Assembly: GCA_948567375.1 (NCBI GenBank)
Contig: OX419756.1
Location: 687,001-751,000 of the forward strand
Length of the DNA: 64,000 nt
Origin: Lunularia cruciata
Lineage: Eukaryota; Streptophyta; Marchantiopsida; Lunulariales; Lunulariaceae
Direction: 5' to 3'
Shown here: positions 10,389-20,931 of the stretch, one piece after another
How the letters are laid out: each line of letters begins with the position of its first letter
How positions within the stretch are numbered: position 1 is the first letter of the stretch
Program-made: the position numbers and the translations under genes
The notes under the pieces: model-generated
Database searches by the model: none
Told to the model about the DNA's origin: nothing
What the model saw: only the letters and a program-made list of their open reading frames with translations

Positions 10389-10839
10389 TATCACGCTATT
10401 TGTAGTTCCGCATCTAGTTGCTCCGACACTGGAGTTCCAGTGATAGTAGTTAGAGTTATTCTAGTAGTTTCTCAGGGACTACTTTCCGATAGTCTGATTT
10501 GGTGTTCGGGGTACTGACTTCACGGTGGAGCCCACCATCACTTTGCACCGTTCGCACCGTCAAGTGTGCCGTCAGCGAGACCGTTAGGGTTCCAGTGCTA
10601 GCTCGAGTCCAGGGGGTATAGTTTTGAAGTGAGCTCCAGAGAGCTCACTTCTCTGATGTTGAGCCTTCGAGTTCCTGGCTATAGTGGACAGAGGCCGGCG
10701 AGCGTCACTTGGATTCTCTATGCTTGAGTGGGCGTGGCTTGACTGTAATCAGTGCCCAGTTGTTGGCAGTTTATAGAGTGATAGATCAAGTACTGATTTG
10801 AGTTGAGTTGAGTTGAAAGTGTTAAGCAATCTGATTACA
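10389..10839 (+). repeat. Terminal-repeat-like block L (left end of copy B)
   Basis: It is homologous to 7211-7667 (inverted) and 17430-17875. It begins TATCACGC, where the other copies have TGTCAC, and ends CTGATTACA. A GAGTTGAGTTGAGTTGA run lies near the 3' end. It would serve as 5' LTR if this block is the LTR of the family. Confidence 0.6.
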
Positions 10840-11535
10840 TCAGAGAAGTGAAGTCAGGGGGAAATCGGGTGTGGATCGTGGTAGCTCGATTCAAGTTCTG
10901 TGTTTCCCTAGTGTGCAGAAGCTCGTTCAGTTGATGCAGATTTGGCAGTTAGGCGGAGGGTGTGCGGAAGCGCTGGCCAAATTTCAAGCAAAGAAGGAGC
11001 AAATTTTGAGTAGTGTTGTGATTTTGAGCTTAGGAGGTGAAGGCAGGACCAATCTGTTGCGAGTTGGGCTCAAAAAGTGAAATTGAAGGTGGAGTTGGGA
11101 AGCTCTTCTCATGAAATTGTGATTTGGAAAAACCTATTTTGTCAATTTGGCTCGAGTGGAAAGTTAGTGGGGAATTTGGCGGACATCCATCTTTAGGGTT
11201 TACGTCAAATTTTATGTCAAATTTTGGGCCAGAATTGGAGGAGTTTCACTGTTTGGCCAGATTTGGAGAAGTTTTGCTAGTTTGGAGGAGTTTCGCAGAT
11301 TTGGAGAAGTTTCGCCAATTTTGCGAGTTGGGCTTAGAAAATGAAATTGAAGGTGGAGTTGGGAAGCTCTTCTCATGAAATTGTGATTTGGAAAAACCTA
11401 TTTTGTCAATTTGGCTCGAGTGGAAAGTTAGCGGGGGATTTGGTGGTCATCCATCTTTAGGGTTTACGTCAGATTTTGGGCCAGAATTGGAGGAGTTTCG
11501 CTGTTTGGCCAGATTTGGAGAAGTTTTTCACCCTA
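10840..11535 (+). repeat. Copy B leader with a 264-bp tandem duplication
   Basis: Non-coding leader matching 6542-7210. The segment starting TTGCGAGTTGGG at 11057 is repeated from 11321, a period of 264 bases, and copy A has only one. The second unit breaks off at about 11530, where the sequence jumps into the protease region. This is the scar of the gag deletion. Confidence 0.6.
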
Positions 11536-11542
11536 TTCTTTC

Positions 11543-12626
11543 ATGCTATCAGAGGTATTGCAGACGACATCCATGGTTCCTAGACGTCCCAGTGCAGGTG
11601 TGGTAGGTGGTGATGGAGTACATGATGGACTACCTGCTAGTCAGCCACCTGCTACTACACAGATTGAGTCTAGCATGATGTTGGGGGCGGCTCAGCTGAT
11701 TATGCGGCATCCTTTGTTTTCAGCCATGTTTACATTGGGACTTGACCAGCCCCAGTGTTCCGATTGGTTGCCACGTTGTGTGAGAGTAGGGATGGTGCAA
11801 TTCCTACTACTAGAGCAGAGGTGGTTGGTAGTGGATCTGACTTGGTTGAGGAGCATGGATCCGTTCAGCAACCAGTGGGTTGTGGCAGGCAGCAGCGGCT
11901 AGATTGGATGAGTTGCCAGCTAGACCGGCCTTTGAGAGAGCACGGTTTACACCTGGTGTTGTCCTGTTAGATAACCAGAGGGAGATCTTTCGTTTGGTGG
12001 GACCTTCAGGGAAGGTCTATACACCACAGAGAGTCTTGTTAGACTCTGGTGCGCAGCCCTTTATGTTGGGGAAGGCTGCAATTGTTGGTCTGGAGTTACG
12101 GAAGACCAATGTGGAGAGGTGTCCATTTCAGATCCAGACATCTCTTGGTGGTGGTTTGACACAATACATCATACGTGGAGAGCTTGTTGTCCAGGTTCAG
12201 CCTGGTCATCCGACTGATAGCTCGGTGGTGAGAGCTCAGGCTATTGCAATGATAGCTGAGTCATATGATGTGCTAGTTGGGGGAGCGGTGTTATACCCCA
12301 TGGGTTTCAGCATTGACTATTGGGAGGAGACAGCCTCTTATAGACCTGGTTGGCAGTTTGGTGAGGGACGGGTATATCGCCTACCAGTACATTTCAGTAG
12401 TGGCAATCTTGGCTCACTACAGTCCGGGACCATGGCAGCATCAGTTTTGGCTTTCAGCGGTGCTGTTACTTGGCCTGGTGAGTTGTTGGAGGGGAACGCC
12501 CATGCAGAGGATACTCCAGTACCAGAGGAGATCACTCGGCTATGGAGTATGACTGGGATTGTTCCATCCACCTTGGATGTTTCATTGTGGAGTTCAGAGG
12601 AGGCATTGCAGCAACATGCAGATTAG
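11543..12626 (+). pseudogene. Copy B aspartic protease region
   Basis: Homologous to 3125-4201 of copy A. The active-site motif is LLDSGAQPFMLG, with the Asp codon at 12042-12044. The part before 11880 has lost its frame through small indels near 11727-11760. The part after 11880 is open to the TAG at 12624-12626, which copy A shares. The C-terminal half (YWEETASYRPGW onward) has no recognised function and is the linker into the methyltransferase. Confidence 0.8.
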
Positions 12627-13740
12627 TTGGTGCAGCAGGCTTGGAGTGGAGCCTTTGTACCATCAGGGGATGAGTGTGAGGATGAGCCTCCAGAGGCGAT
12701 TGCTTTGACACCTTTGGATACCACACTCATTGCTTGGCAGTACCCAGTAGAGGAGGTATGCCTATTGGAGTTGTTTGGTGGGATCAGCACCGGACTAGCT
12801 ACGGTGTTACACGCGGGTATCCGAGTACAGAGGTACTTGTATGTAGAGAGAGATGAGACTACTAGGCGAGTCTCTCTACATCATGTGGCACACTTGGCCT
12901 ATCGGTATCCGGAGTTATTACCGATGTCAGCAGTCAAAGGTTACCAGAAGGCCTTAGCAGGAGACATTTCCTTATTGGGGGCGCATGACCTAGAGAGACA
13001 TGGGCCTGTTCACTTGGTGATTTCTGGATGGCAATGTCAGGGACATACACATGCGGACCGCGGTTTGGGTCTTCAGGATCCTCGTTTTGGTGTGTTTTGG
13101 GAGATGTTACGGATACTACGACATCTCCAGGTTCATTAGTCTGTTTCTCGAGCTTACCTTTTGGAGAACGTTCCTTTGATGGGTGATTCATGAACTAGAG
13201 TGGTGGCGAGTACACATCAGGTCCATTCATGGATGGGACCTGCTGTATTGTTAGATGCAGCCAGAGTGGGATCACGGGCTCATTGTCTTCGCCTTTGGTG
13301 GACAAACCTTTTACTCAGAGAGGTTCTACAGCATAGTTATGATGGGATTCAGCGACTAGACCACATTCTTGTTGATGATATCTTGGATGTTGCGCGTCAG
13401 TCTCAAACAGTGGTAGTGGCTGATAGGTCACCTATGGCAGTGGTGAACCAAGTTGGACAGCCTAGAGCTTCATTTCCTACACTCATGAGTTTCCCAGGCT
13501 CTCATGCTTTTTGAGAGGGAGGACCTGGACTTGTTTGGGACTCACAGTTACAGCAGTTGGTGGAGCCCAATGCTGATGAGAGAGAGCGGGCGATGGGTTT
13601 TCGCACCGGTATTACCGCTATTCCAGCAGTGTCAGAGGCATCCAGGCGTTAGGTGTTAGGTCAGGCTATGGACCTGAACTGTTTGACCTGGATTGTGAGC
13701 CTTGGTTTGGCAGAGCAGCGTAGGATGCGCTTGATAGGCA
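12627..13740 (+). pseudogene. Copy B C5 cytosine DNA methyltransferase domain
   Basis: It has the same architecture as in copy A: motif I LELFGG at about 12765-12782, YLYVERDE, motif IV at 13023-13055, motif VI ENV at about 13168, motif VIII-like SRAHCLRLWWTN, motif IX-like PNADERERAMGF near 13565, and motif X GQAMDLNCLTW near 13662. In motif IV the conserved proline before the catalytic Cys is Gln (SGWQCQG, codon 13032-13034), which would impair activity. The Cys codon is 13035-13037. Stops occur after HLQVH, after LMGDS, after SHAF (shared with A and C) and after EASRR. It is in frame with protease and reverse transcriptase. Confidence 0.87.
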
Positions 13741-14045
13741 TCACCACTCGGACACTTGTGAGCCCTGTGCCTATCGAGACGATTCAAGCACATGCTGGGG
13801 GCGATGGACCGAGTGGACATGGTATTCTTGGGACACATCCAATAGCTACTAGGGAGAGTGGTCTACTTGGAGTCCATCCAGGTGAGCGTGGGCTACTTGG
13901 ATTACACCCTTGGTCCACATGGGATGCAGCCAGAGGACGTGTGGAGCTTGCAGCCAGAGTGGAGGGAGTTTTTCACACAGAGGTTGGGACCTCTAGTGGT
14001 CGGGAGCATGACACTGTTGCTCCCAAGGGCCCAGTGTAGCAACCA
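13741..14045 (+). other. Linker between methyltransferase and RT ending in a shared UAG
   Basis: About 100 codons rich in Gly, His and Pro, with two related HPGERGLLGLHP-like segments, then TAG at 14037-14039 followed by CAA CCA. The frame continues directly into reverse transcriptase. The TAG and its CARYYA context are present in all three copies. It may be a readthrough site or a decayed CAG codon. Confidence 0.4.
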
Positions 14046-14960
14046 GTCAGTACGTCTTCCACTCCTACTATAGTTACAGAGGATACTTGGGAGCCAGATC
14101 TTGGACCCAAGCTTACTGGAGAGGAAAGACGGAGGGTTTGGAGGTTCTTGAGGAGTCACACAAATTGTTTTGCCTTTAGTATGAAGGATTTGGGTGCTCT
14201 GAAGGGACCTGGTATAAGGATTGAGCTGACTAGCAACACACCTATTTTCCGACGTCCTTATCGATATAGTGATATGGAGAGGACATTGATTCAGAGCCGG
14301 AGTAGTGACCTTTTTGAGGTTGGTTTGGTGGAGATTTCACATGGAGAGTATGCATTAACGATAGTGATGCCAGCCAAGAAGGATATGCATGGCAACTATA
14401 CAGATAGGCGGATGTGTGGAGATTGCCGTCCTATCAAGCGACAAACCAGGGCTGATCGGTATGCCATGCCTACACCGGAGGAGATTTTTTATGCGATTGG
14501 GCATGCAAAGATCTTCAGTACTTTGGATCTTCGAGCAGGATATCATCAGTTGCCGATCAGGGAGGAAGATAAGTCCAAGACAACATTTTGGGCTATTGAT
14601 CCTCACGGCAAGGATGTGTTATATCAGTGGAGGTTCTTACCATTTGGGTTGAAGAACACTCCTGCTGAGTTCCAGAGGGTCATGGATACGATCCTAGCTG
14701 GATTGGATTTTGCTAGGTGTTATATTGATGACATTTTGGTCTATAGCACTACTGTGGAGGAGCATGAGAGACAGTTGTTGGAGGTGTTTGAGAGGTTGAG
14801 ATCTCATGGACTCAAACTACATCCTGGGAAGTGTAGGTTCTTCCACGAGCAGGTTGAGTATTTGGGTCACACTATCTACCCCGGAGGACTTGGTGTTCAG
14901 CAGACCAAGGTGGAGGCTATTGCATGTATTCCTCGGCCTACGGATGTGAGCAGAGTGTGA
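14046..14960 (+). pseudogene. Copy B reverse transcriptase
   Basis: A nearly intact gypsy reverse transcriptase of about 270 residues. Visible landmarks are the FRRPYRYS fingers segment, LDLRAGYHQLPI, FLPFGLKNTPAEFQ and the catalytic CYIDDILVYS with the two Asp codons at 14727-14732. HPGKCRFF and YLGH follow. The domain is open from 14046 to a TGA at 14958-14960. That TGA is shared with copy A, and copy C keeps a sense CAA there. It is in frame with the methyltransferase upstream. Confidence 0.9.
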
Positions 14961-14972
14961 GCATTCCTTGGG

Positions 14973-15707
14973 TTGGCGAACTTCTATTGCCGCTATGTTA
15001 GAGGATTTAGTGCCATTGCCAAGGCCTTGACGAAGCTGACCAAGCTTACACAGGAGTGGTGTTGGGGAGATGAGCAGGAGAGAGCTTTTGTAGAGCTCAA
15101 GGAGAGGTTGACATCTGCTCCTATTTTGAGGAGACTGATCAGGGGACAACCATTTCAGGTTCACACTGATTGGAGTATGTTGGGGCTTGGAGCGGTGCTC
15201 ACCCAGCATGATGATGAGGAGAAGGAGTTTGTGGTGGCTTATGCTAGTCGCTCCAACAATTCAGCGGAGGCAAAGTATAGTTCATATGAGGGAGAGTGCT
15301 TGGCAGCAGTTTGGGCAGTAGCCGATTTCCGATGTTACCTATTTGGTAACCCCTTCACTCTCATCACTGATCATCAGCCATTGAAGTGGTTGATAGAGTC
15401 CGACAAGCTTTCAAGGAAGCTTGCACGATGGGCTCTGATTTTACAGGAGTATGATTTCATGGTTGTTCACAGACCTGGAGTGGTGAACCGTGATGCAGAT
15501 GGGTTGAGTAGAAACCCATGTCCCAGCCAGCAGGATCAGACCGGAGCACGTTGGCATGGTGAGACAGATGAGGAGATGGTGCCAGGTTGGCATGCATTGG
15601 CCTTTCTGTGTATATTTGCAGAGACTTTGGTGGTATCTCTCTCAGCGCATACAGGAGGAGTTATTGAGGTCACAGATCCAGAGAGTGAAGATATTGGTAC
15701 AGTTTAG
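14973..15707 (+). pseudogene. Copy B RNase H domain
   Basis: Open for 244 codons. It contains VHTDWSMLGLGAV, YSSYEGECLAAVWAV and ITDHQPLKWL, the standard gypsy RNase H motifs, then the HRPGVVNRDADGLSR connection. It ends at TAG-TGA (15705 onward), where copy A keeps CAG CGA. Both stops are therefore C-to-T changes in this copy. Confidence 0.88.
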
Positions 15708-15731
15708 TGAGATATTCATGATGATGTCTTA

Positions 15732-16814
15732 GTGATGGACTATCTTCGCACTGGTGTTGTGGGTGGCACAGTTGGGGCCAAGGAGAGAGACCGTGTTCTT
15801 CAGCGAGCCAGACGGTTCAGATTGGAGGGTAGACACCTTTTGCGTGTATGGGAGGATGGTAGAGTGCGAGTAGTACCACTTCCATCACAGAGACCACAGT
15901 TGGTCCGTCATGCTCATGAGGAGCTAGGACATTTTGGAGTAAAGCGTACATATAGCTTACTCCAGAGTCATTATTGGTGGTGCGGTATGCAGACTAAGGT
16001 ACAGCAGTTTGTTGCCAGATGTATGGTTTGTGACCGAGTTAGAGCATCATTCAATGCTCCTACGCCACAGTTACACCCATTACCTATCATGGGATTGGGT
16101 TACCGTTGGAGTTTGGACTTCACAGGACCTTTATCGCTGACTGTGAGACATCATCGGTATGTTTTGGTGATGGTGGAGCACTTCTCTAAGTGGATTAAGT
16201 TGGTGGCACTTCCTGACAAGTCTAGTGAAGAGACAACTTACTCGTTCTTGGATCAAGTTCTTAGTCATTTTGGTGCACCAACTGAGGTTTTGACTGATCA
16301 GGGTACAGAGTTCTTGGGAGAGTTTCAAGTCTTGTGTGACAAGGCTTTGATTGATCATCGTACTACATCCCAAGATCACCTTGAGGAAGATGGCTTAGCA
16401 GAGAGAGTGGTTCAGACGGTGAAGAGAGGATTGCAAAAGTATGGTTTGCAGAGAGGCCACTTGGGAGATTGGGATCTCTAGTTACCTTGGTTGGCCATGG
16501 GCTATCGGTTCAGCCGGCAAGCCTCCTTAGCATCCTTCTCTCCATACTTTCTACTCTATGGACGAGATCCAGATTTACCTGCAGCCATTTGTCGAGATGC
16601 TACTGTAGTTTTGGACTTGGATGACCCCGATGTGTGGATGAGCGCATGTTCTCAAAGGGCAGAGATCTTTCGGAGAGTGATGCCGATGGCCTTTGAGAAC
16701 TTGGCGATTGCTCAGCATAGAGATACTTTACGCTATGCTACCATTCAAGGAGGAGGTTATAGATCCTCGATTCGTCGATTTCATCTAGGCGACTATGTAT
16801 ATCTACAGTAGACA
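15732..16814 (+). pseudogene. Copy B integrase
   Basis: The HHCC zinc finger is intact (HAHEELGHFG ... CMVCDRV). The catalytic triad is present: Asp in SLDFTGPL (about 16117), Asp in LTDQGTEF (about 16293) and Glu in DGLAERVVQTVK (about 16400). A TAG at about 16479, shared with copy C, separates it from LPWLAMGYR. A further stop comes at 16809, after YVYLQ. The C-terminal part lacks a chromodomain. Instead the chain continues into the PHD finger. Confidence 0.88.
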
Positions 16815-16853
16815 GCACCGACGACACTTGATGTTTCTACAGGCCGCACTATC

Positions 16854-17147
16854 TTGAGGGTGCGCGAGATTTTGCCATCTGGAGTCCTTGTGTCAGAAGG
16901 ACGTGATGGTGTTGTTTGGAAGGATCATGTGTGCAATTGTGCGCCATGCCACATCCCAAACATTGATGGTACTATGGACCCAAGCTTGGCACTTGTATGT
17001 GCAGGCTTAAGGTGTATGTTATGTGGCTCTTCTGGTGGAGCTGCTACTATGTTAGTGTGTGATAGCTGTTGGAGAGGATGGCATATGGCATGTATGACTC
17101 CTCCCCTCACGGTGGTTCCTCAGGGACAGTGATTATGTCCTAGATGT
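16854..17147 (+). pseudogene. Copy B C-terminal PHD finger
   Basis: This segment follows integrase in the same frame. After a Cys-rich linker (HVCNCAPCH) the sequence encodes a complete C4HC3 zinc finger at 17013-17147: CMLC, then CDSC, then H-x2-C (WHMAC), then CPRC. PHD fingers usually read histone H3 tails, so this may replace the chromodomain of chromoviruses as an integration-targeting reader (inference). A TGA at 17130-17132 stands where PHD fingers normally have Trp (GQ-stop-LCPRC), consistent with TGG-to-TGA. The downstream stop then ends the polyprotein close to the polypurine tract. Confidence 0.85.
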
Positions 17148-17309
17148 ACTTGACCTATAGCTAGTTCATTCATTATATGGTATAGATTGCAGACAGGCGA
17201 CTAACGATGGGGCTCCATAGCACCCGGCCTCCTGATCTTTGCCCATTAGAGGGTATACCATATACTTAGAGTAGATGGCTATCTGGAGTTAGAGGGACTT
17301 AACCGCCAG

Positions 17310-17321
17310 CTAGGGGGGCAA
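17310..17321 (+). other. Polypurine tract of copy B
   Basis: The G-run in CTAGGGGGGCAA sits immediately before the TGTGG start of the 100-bp repeat S. The equivalent in copy C is at 25580-25590. It would prime plus-strand DNA synthesis. Confidence 0.55.
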
Positions 17322-17322
17322 T

Positions 17323-17422
17323 TGTGGCACTTTAGAGTCTATGTATGACTTATGTATGAGTTGTGCTTCTATAGTGTATGATGTTGACAGTGATGTATGT
17401 TGTGTAGCGATGTATATACGCA
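17323..17422 (+). repeat. Short terminal repeat S (right end of copy B)
   Basis: A 100-bp unit starting TGTGGCACTTTAG and ending ATATACGCA, with TG...CA ends. Near-identical copies are at 17877-17976 and 25592-25690. It directly follows a polypurine tract, the position expected for a 3' LTR. A short gap then leads into block L (17430). Confidence 0.65.
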
Positions 17423-17429
17423 CAATAGC

Positions 17430-17875
17430 TGTCACACCATTTGTAGTTCTGCATCTAGTTGCTCGGACACTAGAGTTCCAGTGATAGTAGTTAGAGTTAT
17501 TCTAGTAGTTTCTCAGGGACTACTATCCGACAGTCTGATTTGGTGTTTGGGGTACTGATTTCACGGTGGGGCCCACCGTCACTTTGCACCGTTCGCACCG
17601 TCGAGTGTGCCGTTAGCGGGACCATTAGGGTTCCAGTGCTAGCTCAAGTCCAAGGGGGTATAGTTTTGAAGTGAGCTCCAGAGAGCTCACTTCTCTGATG
17701 TTGAGCCTTCGAGTTCCTGGCTATGGTGGACAGAGGCCGGCGAGCGTCACTTGGATTCTCTATGCTTGAGTGGGTGTGGCTTGACTGTAATCAGTGCCCA
17801 GTTGTTGGCAGTTTATAGAGTGACAGATCAAGTACTGATCTGAGTTGAGTTGAGTTGAGTTAAGTAATCTGATTA
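17430..17875 (+). repeat. Terminal-repeat-like block L between two S repeats
   Basis: A third copy of the 450-bp block, starting TGTCACACC and ending AATCTGATTA. It is sandwiched between the S unit of copy B and the S unit that begins copy C. It may be a solo LTR of a separate family, or the rest of a longer composite LTR. Confidence 0.6.
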
Positions 17876-17876
17876 T

Positions 17877-17976
17877 TGTGGCACTTTAGAGTCTATGTAT
17901 GACTTATGTGTGAGTTGTGCTTCTATAGTGTATGATGTTGACAGTGATGTATGTTGTGTAGCGATGTATATACGCA
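17877..17976 (+). repeat. Short terminal repeat S (left end of copy C)
   Basis: Almost identical to 17323-17422. The internal sequence that follows (CGACAGACCC...) matches the 5' internal region of copy A from 6223 leftward, so the unit sits where a 5' LTR should. No typical primer-binding site is recognisable after it. Confidence 0.6.
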
Positions 17977-18420
17977 CGACAGACCCTTTATTCTTTGCTT
18001 CTTGTTTGTGCACCATGTTTGTGTGTGGTGCCTTGACTTTAGAGCATTGGTGCTCTAGTGTGCTCTTGGTAGTGAGGCTAGAGTGATGACCAGTCAAACT
18101 ACCTATGTTTCTCTTAGATGAGGTAGGAAGTGATGATTTATACACCATGAGAGTGCATGTTATGATGGCAAGTTACATGTTGCCTTTTCTCCTAGTGTAG
18201 TTGTCATAGTTAGAGCTAAATTAGTCGGTGATGTTCAGTTGGTGGTGTTGGCACTTGGTGGTGATTTTTGGTGGGGTACTTATGATGGTTCTGGTCATAG
18301 GTTGCAAGTTTTGGTTACTTTGTCATGACGGAGTTCTTTGGGGATTTTGGAGGAGATGGCATTGCAATACATAGTGGGTTTACTTGGACTGGCACTAGGT
18401 ATCATCCTATATCTTAGGTT

Positions 18421-19850
18421 CCCATGAAAGAGGAGATTGACTTTGAGTTGGAGTTTGGCACAAGAGCTAATTCAATTGAGAGTGCACTTGGTGTGTCCGC
18501 ATTGTTGTTGTGGGACAATGGATGAGATTTATGAGGCCTACAAAAGCCCCAAGCATTTCTTTGGTATAGTGGGTACCATTGAGTTAGATGGCTTCATGTA
18601 GGAGTTTGATAGTTGATGTGATCTATAGCAGATGCAAAACCTAAGTTTATTCACATCCTTCATGGAATTTCAACACTTGGAGTGTCCACCAATGGATGAT
18701 TACCATGAGTTCAAGAGAGCTTACTTGGAAGAGATTGAGCTATGGAGACAATATTGGTATCCAAACTATATCTCCATCATTTCAAGCTTGGTTTCTAGGA
18801 GTCGATGGGCTGTACCCATGAGTTCTAGCTCTAGTAGTGTTGGTGGATCTCTTGGAGATGGTGCTACTATGAGTAGAGTTACTACTACATGAGGTGGTTT
18901 AGTACCGGGGTTTAAACCCATGGTGGAGTTCTTCAATGTTTGAGGCATAACTACTAGGAGGTGCGGACTGACAAGTTAAGGAGCTTGTAGGAGTTCCAAT
19001 GGAAGGCTGGAGAGAGCTTACACAAGGCATACACTCACAAGAGACGACTGATCAGTTTTACTCAAGGAGTTACTGAGGCCTAGGTAGTCCAATTTTCATA
19101 TGGGATATTGGACAAGGAGTTGTGACATAGAGTCTGTGATGCTATGTTATAGGCTACTTCACCTACTTTGGTAGTGGTCTTTGGTTTGGTTGAGCATATT
19201 GAACTCAACATGGTGGAGGAGAGAGTGGTGACATTTGGATATGGTAGGGAGACCTCATCCACAGTTCTTACTTCTTCTAGGTGCAGCAGAGAGCACCATG
19301 CCATGTTGGTTTCCGAGGATAGGGTAAATAGCCCAGATCCTATGGAGTGAGTGGAAGGCCTATATAGCTAGATCTTTACCTTCATTATTGGTCAGCAGTA
19401 GCCAGTGAGTGGTAGTATTACTTGTTGGACTTATGGTGGACCTCACCATAGGAGAGATTGCACTTAGGCAGTGGATCTAGTACCTCTAGTGCATCACAAC
19501 TAGCATAAAGATAGTGTGAGGATCCACATCTAGTAGGAGTGCAGTACTTGCCCTTACTTTTGATACAACCATGACTACACGGATTGAGCAATTGTAGCAA
19601 AGATTGGCTAGTATGGCCATAGCTCAAAGGAGATCAGATTTGGGTGCTTAGGCTTCCACCTCATATGCAAGTGATAGAGACATCTAAGACTTCATGTGCG
19701 GAGCAACATAGGTGGATGCATCCATCATAGTGACTAGGAATGCAATACGTGCTCTTGAGCCTAGAGGAGCATTAGTGGAGTTGGACCCATAGAGAGGAGA
19801 GGTTGGGAGATAGGTCAGACTTCCTCAGTCTTTCATGCTCTCTAAGGCCC
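18421..19850 (+). pseudogene. Copy C gag
   Basis: Collinear with copy A gag. Readable pieces include DDYHEFKRAYLEEIELWRQY near 18690-18750, a serine-rich linker at 18810-18860, and the gag core near 18960-19150 with LVEHIELNMVEERVV following. The TAG after the core (GVTEA-stop, about 19079) and the TAG after SEDR-like sequence (about 19320) coincide with stops in copy A. The first zinc knuckle region is at about 19410-19460, with its Cys and His codons partly kept. Numerous additional stops and indels are present. Confidence 0.75.
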
Positions 19851-19864
19851 TATAAACATCATTC

Positions 19865-20920
19865 ATGGCTCTTAAACTACCTAGTGCAAGTGTGATAGGT
19901 AGTTATGTGGTGCATGATGGACTACCTACTAGTCAACCAACTACTACTACACAGATTGAGTCTAGCATAATGTTGGGAGCGGCTCAGTTGATTATGCACT
20001 TTCCATTATTTTCAATTAGTGATATGTGTACATTGGGAGTTGACCTAGCTCCAATGTTCCGGTTGGCTGCCATGCTTTGTGAGAGTAGGGATGATGTGGT
20101 CCCTAATACTGGAGCAGAGGTGGTTGAGGAGCATGGGATCCACTCAACAACGAATGGTTTATGGCAAGCAGCAGCGGCTAGATTAGAGGAGTTACCAACT
20201 AGATTGACCTTTGAGCAAGCACGGTTTACATTGGGGTTGTCCTATTGGATGATAACCAGAGGGGTATTTTTTTTGTTTGGTGGGACCTTCAGGGAAGGTC
20301 TATACACCACAAAGGGTCTTACTAGACTCTAGTGTGCAGCCCTTTATGTTGGGGAAGGTTGCAATTGTTGATTTGAATTTGCTGAAGACCAATGTGGAGA
20401 GGTGTCCATTTTAGATCCAAACATCTCTAGGTGATGGTTCTACACAATATATCACATGTGGAGAGCTTTGTTGTTCAGATTCAGCCTAGTCATACAACTA
20501 GCAGCTTTGTGGTGAGAGCTCAGGCTATTGCAACAATGGCTGAGTCATATGATGTGTTAGTTGGAGGAGTAGCATTGTACCCCGTGGGTTTCAATATTGA
20601 CTATTGGGAGGAGACAACCTCCTATAGACCAGGTTGGTAGTCAGGTGAGGAATGGCTATGTTGCCTACCTATATGCTTTCATAGTGGCAATCTTGGCTCA
20701 CTATTGTCCAAGACCATGGTGGCGTCAGTTTCAACTTTCAATGGTTTTGTTGCTTGGTCTAGTGATTTATTGGAGAGGAATGCCCATGCAGAAGATACTC
20801 CAATACCAAAGGCGATCACTTGGATTTGGAGTAGGAGTGAGATTATTCTATCCACATTAGATGTTCTTTTGTGGAGATCAAAGGAAGCATTGCAACAACA
20901 TGTAGATCAATTAATGCAAT
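19865..20920 (+). pseudogene. Copy C aspartic protease region
   Basis: Matches 3125-4201 and 11543-12626. The protease signature is degraded: the DSG triplet region near 20325 reads LD-S-S after a frame change. The downstream linker (AESYDVLVGG, YWEETTSYRPGW near 20550-20636) is well kept. A TAG at 20638-20640 replaces a Gln codon. At about 20908 the copy retains CAA where A and B have TAG. Confidence 0.7.
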
Positions 20921-20931
20921 AGGCTTGGAGT

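Larger units (their letters stand above)
10389..17422 (+). mobile_element. Ty3/gypsy retrotransposon copy B with methyltransferase and PHD finger, gag deleted
   Basis: The order is a 451-bp terminal-like block, a leader with an internal tandem duplication, protease, cytosine methyltransferase, reverse transcriptase, RNase H, integrase, PHD finger, polypurine tract and a 100-bp repeat. Gag is missing: the leader joins the protease region near 11535. From 11880 to 17132 every open segment is in the same frame, separated only by stop codons, so the ancestral element made one polyprotein. Before 11880 there are frameshifts. It is close to copy A in sequence and shares several stops with it. Confidence 0.87.

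Noticed and set aside
14037-16481. Copy B reverse transcriptase, RNase H and integrase as separate genes
   Set aside because: They are one frame broken by stop codons that other copies read as sense codons at several of the same positions.
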